From Bacillus thuringiensis (GTDB taxonomy: Bacteria; Bacillota; Bacilli; Bacillales; Bacillaceae_G), in NCBI RefSeq assembly GCF_022095615.2, contig NZ_CP155559.1:2601501-2665500 (forward strand): 64,000 nucleotides of DNA, read 5' to 3'. The notes beneath the pieces were generated by a model that worked only from the letters and a program-made list of their open reading frames with translations, was not told the DNA's origin and did not search any database. The translations under genes were made by a program, and so were the position numbers. Below, one piece after another: positions 53,679-62,403 of the stretch (position 1 is the stretch's first letter; every line of letters begins with the position of its first letter).

Positions 53679-54007
53679 GTAGAATTACACATCACCCTAT
53701 TTTAGGGAGTTTAAATAGTAGTAAGCGCATCACTTTCCAATTTAACGGTCAACAATATGAAGCCTATGAACATGAAACGATTGCAGCCGCTTTACTTGCA
53801 AATGGAATAAGAACATTAAGAGTGCATGAAGATAGCGGGACACCACGAGGTATTTACTGCAATATTGGACATTGTTCTGAATGCCGCGTCAATGTAAATA
53901 GTCAAATGAACGTACGAGCATGCTTAACTGTTGTAGAAGATAATATGGTTGTGGAAAGTGGAAAACAGCACCCAAATATCGTGAGAGAGATGGTGAAAAA
54001 GCGATGA
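53675..54007 (+). CDS. Ferredoxin-like [2Fe-2S] subunit (HcnA/SoxX type)
   Basis: 110 residues of the Fer2_4 fold: RITFQFNGQQYEAYEHETIAAALLANGIRTLR, then GIYCNIGHCSECRV near 68-81 and RACLTVV near 91-97 as cluster Cys. It overlaps both neighbours by 4 nt, consistent with a fixed subunit ratio in the dehydrogenase complex. Confidence 0.87.
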   Translation: MSRITHHPILGSLNSSKRITFQFNGQQYEAYEHETIAAALLANGIRTLRVHEDSGTPRGIYCNIGHCSECRVNVNSQMNVRACLTVVEDNMVVESGKQHPNIVREMVKKR

Positions 54008-55239
54008 ACGATGTCATTATTATCGGAGCTGGACCAGCGGGATTATCAGCCTCTATCTCTTGTGCTCGTTTTGGACTAAATGTACTTGTTATCGATGAAT
54101 TTATGAAGCCTGGCGGAAGATTATTAGGACAATTACACCAAGAGCCTACTGGAGAATGGTGGAACGGAATAGAAGAATCGAAGCGACTTCGTGAAGAAGC
54201 AGAGTCACTTTCAGTTAATATTCGATGCGGTATTTCCGTCTATAATTTAGATAAAGATGAAAGTTCTTGGTACGTACATACGAATATCGGTACGTTAGAC
54301 GCACCGTTCGTATTACTCGCTACTGGCGCTGCTGAGTACTCTATCCCCCTCCCTGGTTGGACACTTCCTGGAGTCATGTCGATTGGGGCAGCACAAGTCA
54401 TGACGAATGTACATCGCGTTCAAGTAGGAAAAAAAGGAATCATTATTGGCGCTAACATTTTGTCATTCGCTATCTTAAATGAATTACAATTAGCCGGCAT
54501 TAAAGTTGAACATATCGTACTTCCTGAAAAAAGTGAATTAAGTCAAAAGGCTGGTGAACCAGAAGAAGTTTTAAATTCTCTATTACATGCTGCACACCTT
54601 GCCCCATCGCCTTTATTACGTATAGGTAGTAAATTGATGAAATATAATTGGGCTAAACAAGCTGGATTAAGCTTCTATCCAAACAGCGGAATGAAAATAA
54701 ACGGTACACCTCTTCACCTTCGAAAAGCAGCTCTTGAAATTATCGGAACAGATCAAGTTGAAGGTGTACGCGTTGCTAATCTTGATACGAAAGGAAACAT
54801 CATTACTGAATCGGAACAAATATATGAAGCAGACTTCGTTTGTATTGCAGGCGGCTTATACCCTCTTGCTGAGCTAGCCGCTATAGCTGGCTGTCCTTTC
54901 CGTTACATCCCGGAATTAGGCGGGCACGTTCCTCTCCATTCTGAAACAATGGAAACCCCTCTGCCTGGTTTATTTGTAGCCGGTAATATAACTGGCATTG
55001 AAAGCGGGAAAATTGCAATGGCACAAGGAACTGTTGCTGGATATTCAATTGTAAAACAAGCAAATAAAAGATCCTATTCGGTTGAACAACTGTTGCAGCA
55101 GGCAATCCAACATGTACATGCCGTACGTCAACAAGCTACTATTCAATTTAACCCGATGATTGATGTCGGTAGACACAAAATGAATGAAATTTGGCGTGAT
55201 TATTCCCTTGCATATGCACATACTAAAAAGAGCTGCTGA
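54004..55239 (+). CDS. FAD/NAD(P)-binding subunit of the D-hydroxyproline dehydrogenase complex
   Basis: 411 residues. The N-terminal FAD motif VIIIGAGPAGLSASIS near 4-19, the GKKGIIIGANILSFAI NAD-type motif near 140 and the late LPGLFVAGNITGIESGKIAMAQG motif match the large subunits of HcnB/SoxA-like heteromeric dehydrogenases. No own gamma subunit follows: the DAO-type subunit is encoded in the leftward operon. The terminator overlaps the stop codon. Confidence 0.87.
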   Translation: MNDVIIIGAGPAGLSASISCARFGLNVLVIDEFMKPGGRLLGQLHQEPTGEWWNGIEESKRLREEAESLSVNIRCGISVYNLDKDESSWYVHTNIGTLDAPFVLLATGAAEYSIPLPGWTLPGVMSIGAAQVMTNVHRVQVGKKGIIIGANILSFAILNELQLAGIKVEHIVLPEKSELSQKAGEPEEVLNSLLHAAHLAPSPLLRIGSKLMKYNWAKQAGLSFYPNSGMKINGTPLHLRKAALEIIGTDQVEGVRVANLDTKGNIITESEQIYEADFVCIAGGLYPLAELAAIAGCPFRYIPELGGHVPLHSETMETPLPGLFVAGNITGIESGKIAMAQGTVAGYSIVKQANKRSYSVEQLLQQAIQHVHAVRQQATIQFNPMIDVGRHKMNEIWRDYSLAYAHTKKSC

Positions 55240-55262
55240 GATTACTCTCAACAGCTCTTTTT
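55227..55262 (+). terminator. Terminator of the rightward hydroxyproline arm
   Basis: GAGCTG and TGAG pair with CTCA and CAGCTC, then TTTTTCC; the stem begins within the last codons of the gene. Confidence 0.85.
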
Positions 55263-55263
55263 C

Positions 55264-55572
55264 CTACTCATTTGAGTTATTAAATTTCGCTAATGCGTAA
55301 ATGCCTTCTTCATCATCTAATTCAAGCTGCAATCTTGCTGCAAATGAATTGACATTATATTCTCTGTCAAGCAATAAGCGTAGTGCTTCGATTAAGTTCG
55401 CTTGAATCAAAATTTGCTGGCGGCCATTTACCTCTACTTCAGCAGAGAAGCCATAGTCATCGTCGTACATTAGTTCAACTAAAACTTCTTCTGGACCAAC
55501 TTGTCTTTTTTCAGCGATATATACGCAAAGCGCATTGATAAGTTCTTGTTCAGAAATTTTTATTGTTTCCAT
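55264..55572 (-). CDS. YxcD-like DUF2653 protein
   Basis: 102 residues. ISEQELINALCVYIAEKRQVGPEEVLVELMYDDDYGFSAEVEV is the YxcD/DUF2653 signature. The acidic LDDEEG segment follows. Cytoplasmic, function unknown. It overlaps the end of the upstream membrane protein gene by 13 nt. Confidence 0.85.
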   Translation of the reverse strand: METIKISEQELINALCVYIAEKRQVGPEEVLVELMYDDDYGFSAEVEVNGRQQILIQANLIEALRLLLDREYNVNSFAARLQLELDDEEGIYALAKFNNSNE

Positions 55573-56009
55573 GCTACTTCATCTGCCTTTTTCTTACGTT
55601 GATCTTTGAAGTATTTAAATGCACGAACTGCTAACATTACGATACCAGCCATTACTAACATATTTACCATAAACGCTAATACAGAACCAAGAGCTCCCAT
55701 ATTTGCAAATAAGCTACCCATTAGTAAACCACCAAGACCACCTAGTAATAAACCTTTCATAAAGCTTCCTTTATTACTTTTTGGTGCTGTGTTTGTTGCT
55801 TTTGTTTTTGAATCTGGAGTCGTTTTTTGAGAATTTACATTTGAATCTTTTTTGTTTAAATCAACTTTTGATTTTTGACCTGAACTTGGTGTAAATGATT
55901 TTTTACCAGATTTGTAACTTTTCGCTGCCGCATGATCTACGAACATAAAGCTACTAGCCCCAAAAATCACCATGAATGCTGTCATTACTGCTACAAGTTT
56001 TTTCAACAT
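55560..56009 (-). CDS. Secreted/membrane protein with Gly-rich transmembrane hairpin
   Basis: 149 residues. Signal peptide MLKKLVAVMTAFMVIFGASSFMFVDHAAA, a low-complexity Ser/Lys/Thr linker (about 30-80), then two hydrophobic segments (GLLLGGLGGLLMGSLFANMG and VLAFMVNMLVMAGIVML) and a basic tail. The Gly-rich helix is Tim44-like in style. Function unknown; partner of the YxcD gene. Confidence 0.75.
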   Translation of the reverse strand: MLKKLVAVMTAFMVIFGASSFMFVDHAAAKSYKSGKKSFTPSSGQKSKVDLNKKDSNVNSQKTTPDSKTKATNTAPKSNKGSFMKGLLLGGLGGLLMGSLFANMGALGSVLAFMVNMLVMAGIVMLAVRAFKYFKDQRKKKADEVAWKQ

Positions 56010-56101
56010 ATTATATCCATTCTCCTTTTATATAGATATATGTGAAATCTACCTTTCTAGTAAATTCAGAATGATAGATTTGTTTTTAAGAACATTTAAA
56101 G

Positions 56102-56113
56102 GTTCTTATGAAC
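56102..56113. promoter_or_regulatory. Operator copy 1 (GTTCTTATGAAC)
   Basis: GTTC-TTAT-GAAC dyad in the divergent promoter region of the YxcD and DUF1836 genes. A half-site GAAC lies just upstream (TTTAAGAACATTTAAAGGTTC), forming a second overlapping dyad. Confidence 0.5.
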
Positions 56114-56229
56114 TCATTATATGAACTTTTGTCGAAATATGCAAGTATTATTTACTTCCAACAGTTTAGTGACAAAGGAAAAATTAAGCAAAACTGAATT
56201 GACTTTAAATGAAACAAAACATATTATAA

Positions 56230-56241
56230 GTTCATAAGAAC
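56230..56241. promoter_or_regulatory. Operator copy 2 (GTTCATAAGAAC)
   Basis: Exact reverse complement of copy 1, 128 bp away, inside the DUF1836 gene's promoter just upstream of the ribosome site. Confidence 0.5.
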
Positions 56242-56266
56242 TTTTTATTATTTTGGAGGTGAAAAG

Positions 56267-57031
56267 ATGGAAACATTTCATCTCACACGAAACGAAATGG
56301 CAACCCTCCTTCTATCATTAAGAGGATGGAATACGAAAAAGCCTCTCGGTATTTTACAAGAAGCTTGGGCAAAGTCACATAAAAAAGATATTGAAAGCGG
56401 ACAAAGCGTAACTGCTTTTATTACTACCGCACTTTCACCTATTTTCGAAAAACTGATTAAAATTGACGATACTGACGTCGGTTTTTCTTTAAATGAAATT
56501 GTCGCGCTCGGCAATCAGATCGAAAACACGAGTTTCTCTGTAACTGCTATGCAAAACTGGGTGAAACGAGATATAAAAGAAATGATTGGCTCTCCTCAAA
56601 AAGGGAAAAAATATTCAATTGAACAAGCAGCCTTACTATTCATTGTCGAAGATTTAAAAACAGCACTTGATTTTGAATCCATTCGTAAGTTATTACGCCT
56701 AATCGTTAATGACCCAGCCGATCGAAGTGATGATTTAATCAATCCTGTTCATTTATATGTAGCATATTCTTCTCTATTTGAAGAGCTTAACCAAGGGAAC
56801 TGCCTACAACTAAATGCAACAGATACAGTTCATACAATTGAAAATATCGTAAAAGAAAAAGCTGATAAAATCGCAAGTCAATTCGATCAAATTAATAATG
56901 AACAACGCGAAGCAATTCGTAACGCCATTATTATTGCAACATTATCTGTGCATACCGCTTATGTACAAATGTTAGCGAAACGATACGTAACAGCAACGTT
57001 ATTTTTACAAAATTTAGATGTGAAACCGTAA
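56267..57031 (+). CDS. DUF1836 transcriptional regulator-like protein
   Basis: 254 residues. FSVTAMQNWVKRDIKEMIGSPQKGKKYSIEQAALLFIVEDLKTAL near residues 91-135 is the DUF1836 core, a MerR-like helix-turn-helix followed by helices. It is divergent from the YxcD pair, and two inverted operators lie between them, so autoregulation and control of the pair are likely but inferred. TTTGGAGGTGAAAAG precedes the ATG. Confidence 0.8.
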   Translation: METFHLTRNEMATLLLSLRGWNTKKPLGILQEAWAKSHKKDIESGQSVTAFITTALSPIFEKLIKIDDTDVGFSLNEIVALGNQIENTSFSVTAMQNWVKRDIKEMIGSPQKGKKYSIEQAALLFIVEDLKTALDFESIRKLLRLIVNDPADRSDDLINPVHLYVAYSSLFEELNQGNCLQLNATDTVHTIENIVKEKADKIASQFDQINNEQREAIRNAIIIATLSVHTAYVQMLAKRYVTATLFLQNLDVKP

Positions 57032-57055
57032 AAAAGGTTGTTATTTTTAAAAATC

Positions 57056-57105
57056 AAAACAAGCATACCCCTGACGTGTATTGAGTACAGGGGTATGCTT
57101 GTTTT
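57056..57105. terminator. Strong bidirectional terminator
   Basis: Perfect 18-bp stem AAAACAAGCATACCCCTG/CAGGGGTATGCTTGTTTT with a 14-nt loop between converging genes. Confidence 0.92.
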
Positions 57106-57210
57106 GTTAGGTATTAATTACGAAAAAATATAATCACCTATTATAAATACTTAAATGGCCATTTCATTCTATTAAGTTTCGAACAGATTTTCTCGATAAA
57201 TTTAATTCCT

Positions 57211-58611
57211 TCATCTTTGTAATTCTTTATAAATTTCAATTTGAGCTTTTGAACTATTAGCAAAATTTAACCAGCACTGCTTCACATTGCTTTTATTATC
57301 ATTTACCAAAAGTTCAACAATATCTAAATGTGAAACATTAGTTGTTATCGGTTTATTTATACCATTAACTTTAGCACCTGATATATACTTAGCAATCTCA
57401 GGATTTAATGCAAAAGCAAAATCAATTACAGTAGCACCTTGCGGTAAGTTCATGGAATCTAACTTAGGAGTAAATACAACAATGTTATCTTGGAATAGTT
57501 CAAATGATATTAAATCATAAAATTCAATTGCATCTTGAGTTACTAAATCATTTGTCTTAATAAAATGATCCATCAATTTATGAATTATATTTTGCATATC
57601 TTTATCAGTTATACTTTTTGTAAGAATATGAAATACCCCTTTATGTCGTATCTCCTGATTTATTTTTGTTTCAATACATATCACTATTTCATGGTTATTG
57701 ATCATCACTTTGGTCTTTAAGTATTGGTTTAATCCCTCACTTTCAATTGCTATATTATCTTCAAACTGATAAGGAATTGGTTTGTATAGTTGATGTATAA
57801 CCCCTAATATTTTATAACAGTCTAAATTATTTGAGGTCGTGATAATTATTTTTGAAACTGCTGTAATCTCTTGACTATCTTGGAGACGGGAATAAGCTGT
57901 ATAAATAGGACTTACTTCATATTCCACTTCAAACATTAAAGATGGATTTAGAAAATTATTTATATCTTGCATTATATTTTGAGACAAACTCTCTAATAAC
58001 TTAACATAATTTTGTAAAAGTATTTTCATTCCTTTATATTTAGAATGATTAAGATACAAAAAACCTAACTCTTCTAATTCGTGCTGAATATGTAGTAGCC
58101 CTAGCCTTTTACAAATCGGAGCGAAAATTTTGAGTGTTTCATTTGCATAAGGAACTTGTTTCTTTACAGCTTTCACCTGTAAAGTTCTCATGTTATGGAG
58201 ACGATCTATCACTTTTATAATAGCTACTCGTATATCTTCTTGTGTAGCTAACAATAACTTCTTTAAATTTATTGCTTCATACTCTTCTTTATTAGGGATT
58301 TGCTTTTTATCAATTTTAGTTAACCCTTCTACAATATCAGCCACTTTTCCACCGAATATATCATGTATATACTCAATTGTATAATCTGTATCTTCCACCA
58401 CATCATGTAGTAATGCTGCAACTAAAGTTATAATATCTGCCTTACACTCTAACAAAATTTCTGTAACTGCAAATGGATGAGTAATATACGGCTCACCCGA
58501 AACGCGAAATTGTCCTTCATGAGCTTTCTCGGAAACTAATATAGCTTTAAATAATTCTTCTAATTCTGCTTTATGTAGATATGAGGCCTTTTCTAATAAT
58601 TCCTTTTTCAT
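57211..58611 (-). CDS. RelA/SpoT-family protein with intact HD hydrolase and degenerate synthetase domain
   Basis: 466 residues. The HD hydrolase is well conserved: FRVSGEPYITHPFAV near 37-51, LLHDVVEDTD near 69-78, IKVIDRLHNMRTL near 135-147. The synthetase region aligns (DCYKILGVIHQLYKPIP) but lacks its signatures: GRPKHIYSIYRKM is VSPIYTAYSRLQ, the YDLLAVR Asp is lost, and LEVQIRT is VICIET. A TGS domain follows (VVFTPKLDSMNLPQGATVIDFAFAL), but there is no RIS or ACT domain. Predicted alarmone hydrolase, not synthetase. Confidence 0.9.
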   Translation of the reverse strand: MKKELLEKASYLHKAELEELFKAILVSEKAHEGQFRVSGEPYITHPFAVTEILLECKADIITLVAALLHDVVEDTDYTIEYIHDIFGGKVADIVEGLTKIDKKQIPNKEEYEAINLKKLLLATQEDIRVAIIKVIDRLHNMRTLQVKAVKKQVPYANETLKIFAPICKRLGLLHIQHELEELGFLYLNHSKYKGMKILLQNYVKLLESLSQNIMQDINNFLNPSLMFEVEYEVSPIYTAYSRLQDSQEITAVSKIIITTSNNLDCYKILGVIHQLYKPIPYQFEDNIAIESEGLNQYLKTKVMINNHEIVICIETKINQEIRHKGVFHILTKSITDKDMQNIIHKLMDHFIKTNDLVTQDAIEFYDLISFELFQDNIVVFTPKLDSMNLPQGATVIDFAFALNPEIAKYISGAKVNGINKPITTNVSHLDIVELLVNDNKSNVKQCWLNFANSSKAQIEIYKELQR

Positions 58612-58716
58612 ATTTTCACCTTCATCATGTTAATTTTCTATAAAATTTTATTACCATTATAATTCGTTATTTGAAAGTGAAGTACCTGTCTAAGTGATAA
58701 GAGAATATTTATGTTT

Positions 58717-58848
58717 TTATTCTCCTTGAATTATTTTTAAATTTTTGAATCTATAAGCCAGCCTTTGAAATACTTTTGTTTCTATCCACCGAAGCATATC
58801 TCTATCCCAAATAAAAAATGGTCCATAAATTTGATTCGTTTTATGCAT
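58717..58848 (-). CDS. 43-residue peptide gene upstream of the RSH gene
   Basis: ATG 58848 follows AGAAGGGGAATGT. The product starts MHKTNQIYGPFFIWDRDMLR and ends in a basic, hydrophobic tail (VFQRLAYRFKNLKIIQGE). No signal peptide, no Cys. It ends 105 bp before the RSH gene on the same strand. No family recognised. Confidence 0.5.
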   Translation of the reverse strand: MHKTNQIYGPFFIWDRDMLRWIETKVFQRLAYRFKNLKIIQGE

Positions 58849-58920
58849 ACATTCCCCTTCTCATTTTATAAATTAAAAGCCCCTATCATTTAAGGGGGGG
58901 TTCAATCTATTATCATCTTT

Positions 58921-58946
58921 ATTCTCATTTACAAATGAGAAATTTT
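58921..58946 (+). terminator. Possible hairpin terminator
   Basis: TTCTCATTT/AAATGAGAA perfect stem with a 2-nt loop, followed by TTTTTA. The gene it would serve is unclear. Confidence 0.35.
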
Positions 58947-59136
58947 TAATAATCTTTTCATTATCTCTTCATGAAAACCGGGCTTATATGCTTTACTATA
59001 ATACGTATGAGAGACACAAAAGAATTGAAATAGCAATCACCTATATAAATAAGGTATAATCTACATATGGTGAACCTTTTATATAGTTAAATAAAGGGGC
59101 ATATATTCAAAAATTCATAAATTAGAAGGTGCAACA

Positions 59137-59742
59137 ATGGTAAGTAGTTTTATTCACTCAGTTTTAACGTTTTTTGAAGGATTAGGTTATTGGGGCATTA
59201 TGCTTGGACTTATGATTGAAATTATTCCAAGTGAAATTGTCCTTGCTTATGCAGGTTACTTAGTATTCAACGGTAGTATCTCATTTATAGGCGCAGTTGT
59301 ATTTGGTACAATTGGCGGTGTTATTGCCCAAATCTTTATTTATTGGATTGGACGATACGGTGGGCGACCTATACTAGAACGTTACGGAAAATATATTTTC
59401 ATTCATAAAAAACAAATAGATGCAGCTGAAAATTGGTTTAATCGTTACGGAACTGGCGTAATTTTTACAGCACGCTTTATTCCAGTAGTACGCCATGCAA
59501 TTTCAATTCCTGCTGGTATTACAAAAATGTCATTCCTACGTTTCACTACATTAACAGCACTCGCAATCATCCCTTGGTCTATCATTTTCATTTACTTAGG
59601 TGAAAAATTAGGTGAAAATTGGGAGAATATTAACGATGTTGCGGGACCGTATGTGAAATCTTTTGCAATTGGTGGCGTCGTACTTATTCTTTTATACTTC
59701 GTTATAAAAAAATGGACAAAAAAGCGTAAAAATCTTGCGTAA
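59137..59742 (+). CDS. DedA family membrane protein
   Basis: 201 residues. About five hydrophobic segments, with the DedA motifs EIIPSEIVLAYAGYLV near 28-43 and GTGVIFTARFIPVVRHAISIPAGITKM near 107-133. DedA/VTT proteins act as lipid scramblases or transporters needed for membrane lipid recycling. A terminator follows directly. Confidence 0.92.
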   Translation: MVSSFIHSVLTFFEGLGYWGIMLGLMIEIIPSEIVLAYAGYLVFNGSISFIGAVVFGTIGGVIAQIFIYWIGRYGGRPILERYGKYIFIHKKQIDAAENWFNRYGTGVIFTARFIPVVRHAISIPAGITKMSFLRFTTLTALAIIPWSIIFIYLGEKLGENWENINDVAGPYVKSFAIGGVVLILLYFVIKKWTKKRKNLA

Positions 59743-59752
59743 AAATATAAAT

Positions 59753-59792
59753 AAAAACCGCTATACATTCATTCAGAATTATAGCGGTTTTT
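59753..59792 (+). terminator. Rho-independent terminator
   Basis: AAAAACCGCTATA/TATAGCGGTTTTT stem with a 14-nt loop. Confidence 0.9.
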
Positions 59793-59912
59793 ATTTTACT
59801 ACTGACTATCCTTTAGAAATTACATTCAAATCCTTTCATCTAATATTTACGTGGATAAGCAACAATTCACTCACTCATTTCGTATGTTATCTCAAAAAGG
59901 AGTGATTTTACT

Positions 59913-60137
59913 ATGCATTGGCAGCAAAAGCTACCGTACTTAATTGGACGCCCGATAGGCATTTCCTTTATCAATGGGCAAGGTACTTCTGGTGTATTAT
60001 GTTCAGTACATGATGGTCAATTATATGTGTATGAATACCTTTACCAAGCTCAGTTCGCAATGAAACATTATGATTTTAGACAAATTCAAGATATACATGC
60101 CTTTCCGAATTGTCCACATCAAAATCCTCTATACTAA
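59913..60137 (+). CDS. Small conserved hypothetical protein
   Basis: 74 residues from ATG 59913 after AAAAGGAGTGATTTTACT. A beta-rich, Sm-like pattern: GRPIGISFINGQGTSGVLCSVHDGQLYVYEYLYQ, then a His/Pro-rich end FPNCPHQNPLY. No membrane span. No family recognised with confidence. Confidence 0.75.
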   Translation: MHWQQKLPYLIGRPIGISFINGQGTSGVLCSVHDGQLYVYEYLYQAQFAMKHYDFRQIQDIHAFPNCPHQNPLY

Positions 60138-60168
60138 AAAAAGGAACAGCTTATAGCCGTTCCTTTTT
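60135..60168. terminator. Bidirectional terminator
   Basis: AAAGGAAC/GTTCCTTT stem with inner GC/GC pairing, flanked by A-run and T-run, between converging genes. Confidence 0.8.
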
Positions 60169-60176
60169 ATTCGTTT

Positions 60177-61358
60177 TTATTTCTCAGCATAAAAGTTTTG
60201 CACTGCTTCATCAAAGTAAATCCAGCCTTTCCAACCTAAATGAATTGTATCCTTTAAGAAATACTTATCATATTCATGGCCAGAGAAATCGACTACTGGA
60301 TATCCTGCTTTCTCAACTTGTTCCCGAACTTTTTTATAATACACTTCTCGGCGTTCTTTAGGGAAACCAGCGTAATCATACCATGGTCCATTTACAGGTA
60401 CAGAAATAAAGAGCGGCTTAACATTTTTCTCTTTAAAAATATTTAAAACAATTTGTAAGTCATCATATTCTGGTGATTCTTCATACGATTCATTTGCTCT
60501 AAAGTTTTTTAAACCTTTTAGTTTTTTCTTAAAATTATTCTTATGATAATACGGATTTTCAATTCCGAATGTGTTTGTAGTAGATTCCGCTTTCCCTTCT
60601 TCCTCCGCATGTTTACGTGCATCTACCCAAGAAATTGAACGTAGTCCCATATTTGTTTTTTCTTTCATCGGCTCAATCTTAAATAAGGAGTTAAATAAAT
60701 CTCTATGATCTAAAATATTTCGATGCATATAAGCGATTGGTTTGACTAAACCTGCTTTTATGTTATGTTTCGTATCGTTATATACAATTCCTTCCAAAGA
60801 ATTTTTTAATATATCATCTTCTTGAACAACTTTATAATCTAATAGTCGTTTCGCGATTTGTTTCTTCATTTCAAATTTTATTTCATCATTAAAAATAAAA
60901 TGATATGCTTGTTGTTTGGAGAAATTGTTTGTAAAATCCCCCTGTGATACCCCAGTCTTTGTAAACCATTGTGGCGAAAGAACAAAGACGACTTTTTTCC
61001 CTTCCAACTCATCCAATGTTGACGTCATATTTAAAATGTGAGCCAAACTTTGTGTACCACCAGTTCCAATTAAAAATGGTGTAAAACCTGCCGGATTTAC
61101 TTTGAAATAATTAGACGGATGATATGCATCCATTCGTAAAAATTCAGATGAACCATACATCGGTAAATACTGCGAATTCTCTAACATTTTTTGCTGTAAG
61201 AAAACACTTTGTAATTTTTCTTTTTGTAAGGAAGTTGCCGCATCTTCTACCTTCTTATCACTAATAAGTGATACTAAACTTTTCGATGGGATGAGTATGA
61301 TAATGAAAAAAAGCACACACGCTAAAATTATAGGTCCAAAAGCATGCTTCATTTTCAT
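60177..61358 (-). CDS. dltD: DltD-like teichoic acid D-alanylation protein (orphan)
   Basis: 393 residues. N-terminal membrane anchor (about 8-28), then the DltD ectodomain: MYGSSEFLRMDAYHPSNYF near 66-84 with the catalytic Ser, VVFVLSPQWFTKTG, and the Asp/His pair in DTIHLGWKGWIYFDEAV near 368-384. DltD acts in transfer of D-Ala to lipoteichoic acid. No dltX, A, B or C lies upstream, so this copy stands outside a dlt operon. Confidence 0.9.
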   Translation of the reverse strand: MKMKHAFGPIILACVLFFIIILIPSKSLVSLISDKKVEDAATSLQKEKLQSVFLQQKMLENSQYLPMYGSSEFLRMDAYHPSNYFKVNPAGFTPFLIGTGGTQSLAHILNMTSTLDELEGKKVVFVLSPQWFTKTGVSQGDFTNNFSKQQAYHFIFNDEIKFEMKKQIAKRLLDYKVVQEDDILKNSLEGIVYNDTKHNIKAGLVKPIAYMHRNILDHRDLFNSLFKIEPMKEKTNMGLRSISWVDARKHAEEEGKAESTTNTFGIENPYYHKNNFKKKLKGLKNFRANESYEESPEYDDLQIVLNIFKEKNVKPLFISVPVNGPWYDYAGFPKERREVYYKKVREQVEKAGYPVVDFSGHEYDKYFLKDTIHLGWKGWIYFDEAVQNFYAEK

Positions 61359-61985
61359 CGTCTCTTCCTCTTTCTATCGCTATTAAATTGTAACCCTTGT
61401 TTTTGACACGTCATCTTTTTCTCCTTTTTCTCTATACATGTTCCATTCTATTTATCTATTATATACATGTATGTATTTCTTTCCTTGTTCTATTAAGTAC
61501 TATATAAATAGTTCAAGAAAATGTTTCCATAGAAACACGTTAATTATACAAGATTCTACATACATTTCACACTGGAATTTTACTAATAATTTTATTTTTA
61601 AGACATGAAAAAATATATAAAATGTCTATAATCCATCAGGTGATATATTTTACATTATGTAAAGTATATTTTCCTCATTTCTCGTACCATTTTATAATAC
61701 TTGTATATATGGCGCTAGCAGAAAAGAAGGATAGTCTTTTCCCTACTCTTCTTCGTTTGTCTTTGCAGTACTTGATCTTATTAATTATCATATTCAGCTT
61801 TCTTATGATAATCTCTTTGATATTCGTTATCTACTAAATACTAAGAAATTTAAACAAGCGTGTATTAGCAAAGATCTCAATCATTTTGACCACAGTAGAA
61901 AGGAGACGCTATAGCATCTCCTTTGTGTTACTATCCTTTTGAATTCAGTATCATATAGTAGTAGATAAATCGAATTTAGAAAAAA
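61359..61985. other. 627-bp intergenic region upstream of dltD
   Basis: AT-rich. It contains the dltD promoter region and the weak candidate peptide frame at 61709-61837. An AAGGAGA/TCTCCTT hairpin lies at about 61899-61922. No well-supported gene. Confidence 0.5.
61709..61837 (+). CDS. Possible 42-residue membrane peptide, leaderless
   Basis: MALAEKKDSLFPTLLRLSLQ followed by a strongly hydrophobic run ending SLIFVIY. No ribosome site exists, but TATAAT at 61693-61698 lies ten bases before the ATG, which would fit a leaderless transcript. The -35 region is poor. Tentative. Confidence 0.25.
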   Translation: MALAEKKDSLFPTLLRLSLQYLILLIIIFSFLMIISLIFVIY

Positions 61986-62366
61986 CTATCTAATATACAT
62001 AGAACCAGGTACAGACATTAAATAATAGAAAAAGACTCCGATTATTCCACTAGTAAAAATAATAAATCCCATATTGCGTATGCCTTTAATTTTTGACTGT
62101 AAACCTATAACCCCTGATAGTAGACCCGTTAAAGAAAATAGGATCCAGTATAGTTCGGTTGGGATATCAAGATATTGACTCCCCTCAACGCCAAGCCCCC
62201 AAAAAATATAAGGCAGTACGACAAAGGAAACACTGAGTAATCCCATAATACTCACGAGTAGTTTATGATATTTGGCCCCTGTTATTATTAAGTAAATCCC
62301 ACCCGCAAATCCGCATAATACGAGATAAGGTGAGTATAGAATCCAAAGAAGACTTAAGATGAGCAT
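61986..62366 (-). CDS. Membrane protein of Xre-linked operon
   Basis: 126 residues, almost entirely hydrophobic with four predicted helices (about 5-27, 34-54, 67-87, 97-120). AGGAGGAATTTACAT precedes the ATG. It lies 37 bp after the Xre regulator gene, the usual regulator-plus-membrane-protein arrangement. No family recognised. Confidence 0.7.
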   Translation of the reverse strand: MLILSLLWILYSPYLVLCGFAGGIYLIITGAKYHKLLVSIMGLLSVSFVVLPYIFWGLGVEGSQYLDIPTELYWILFSLTGLLSGVIGLQSKIKGIRNMGFIIFTSGIIGVFFYYLMSVPGSMYIR

Positions 62367-62403
62367 ATGTAAATTCCTCCTATTTATTTTGGGTCATTGT
62401 AGT

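Noticed and set aside
61622..61708. N-terminal extension of the 61709 peptide frame
   Set aside because: No ribosome site or promoter fits, and the sequence is low-complexity and AT-rich.
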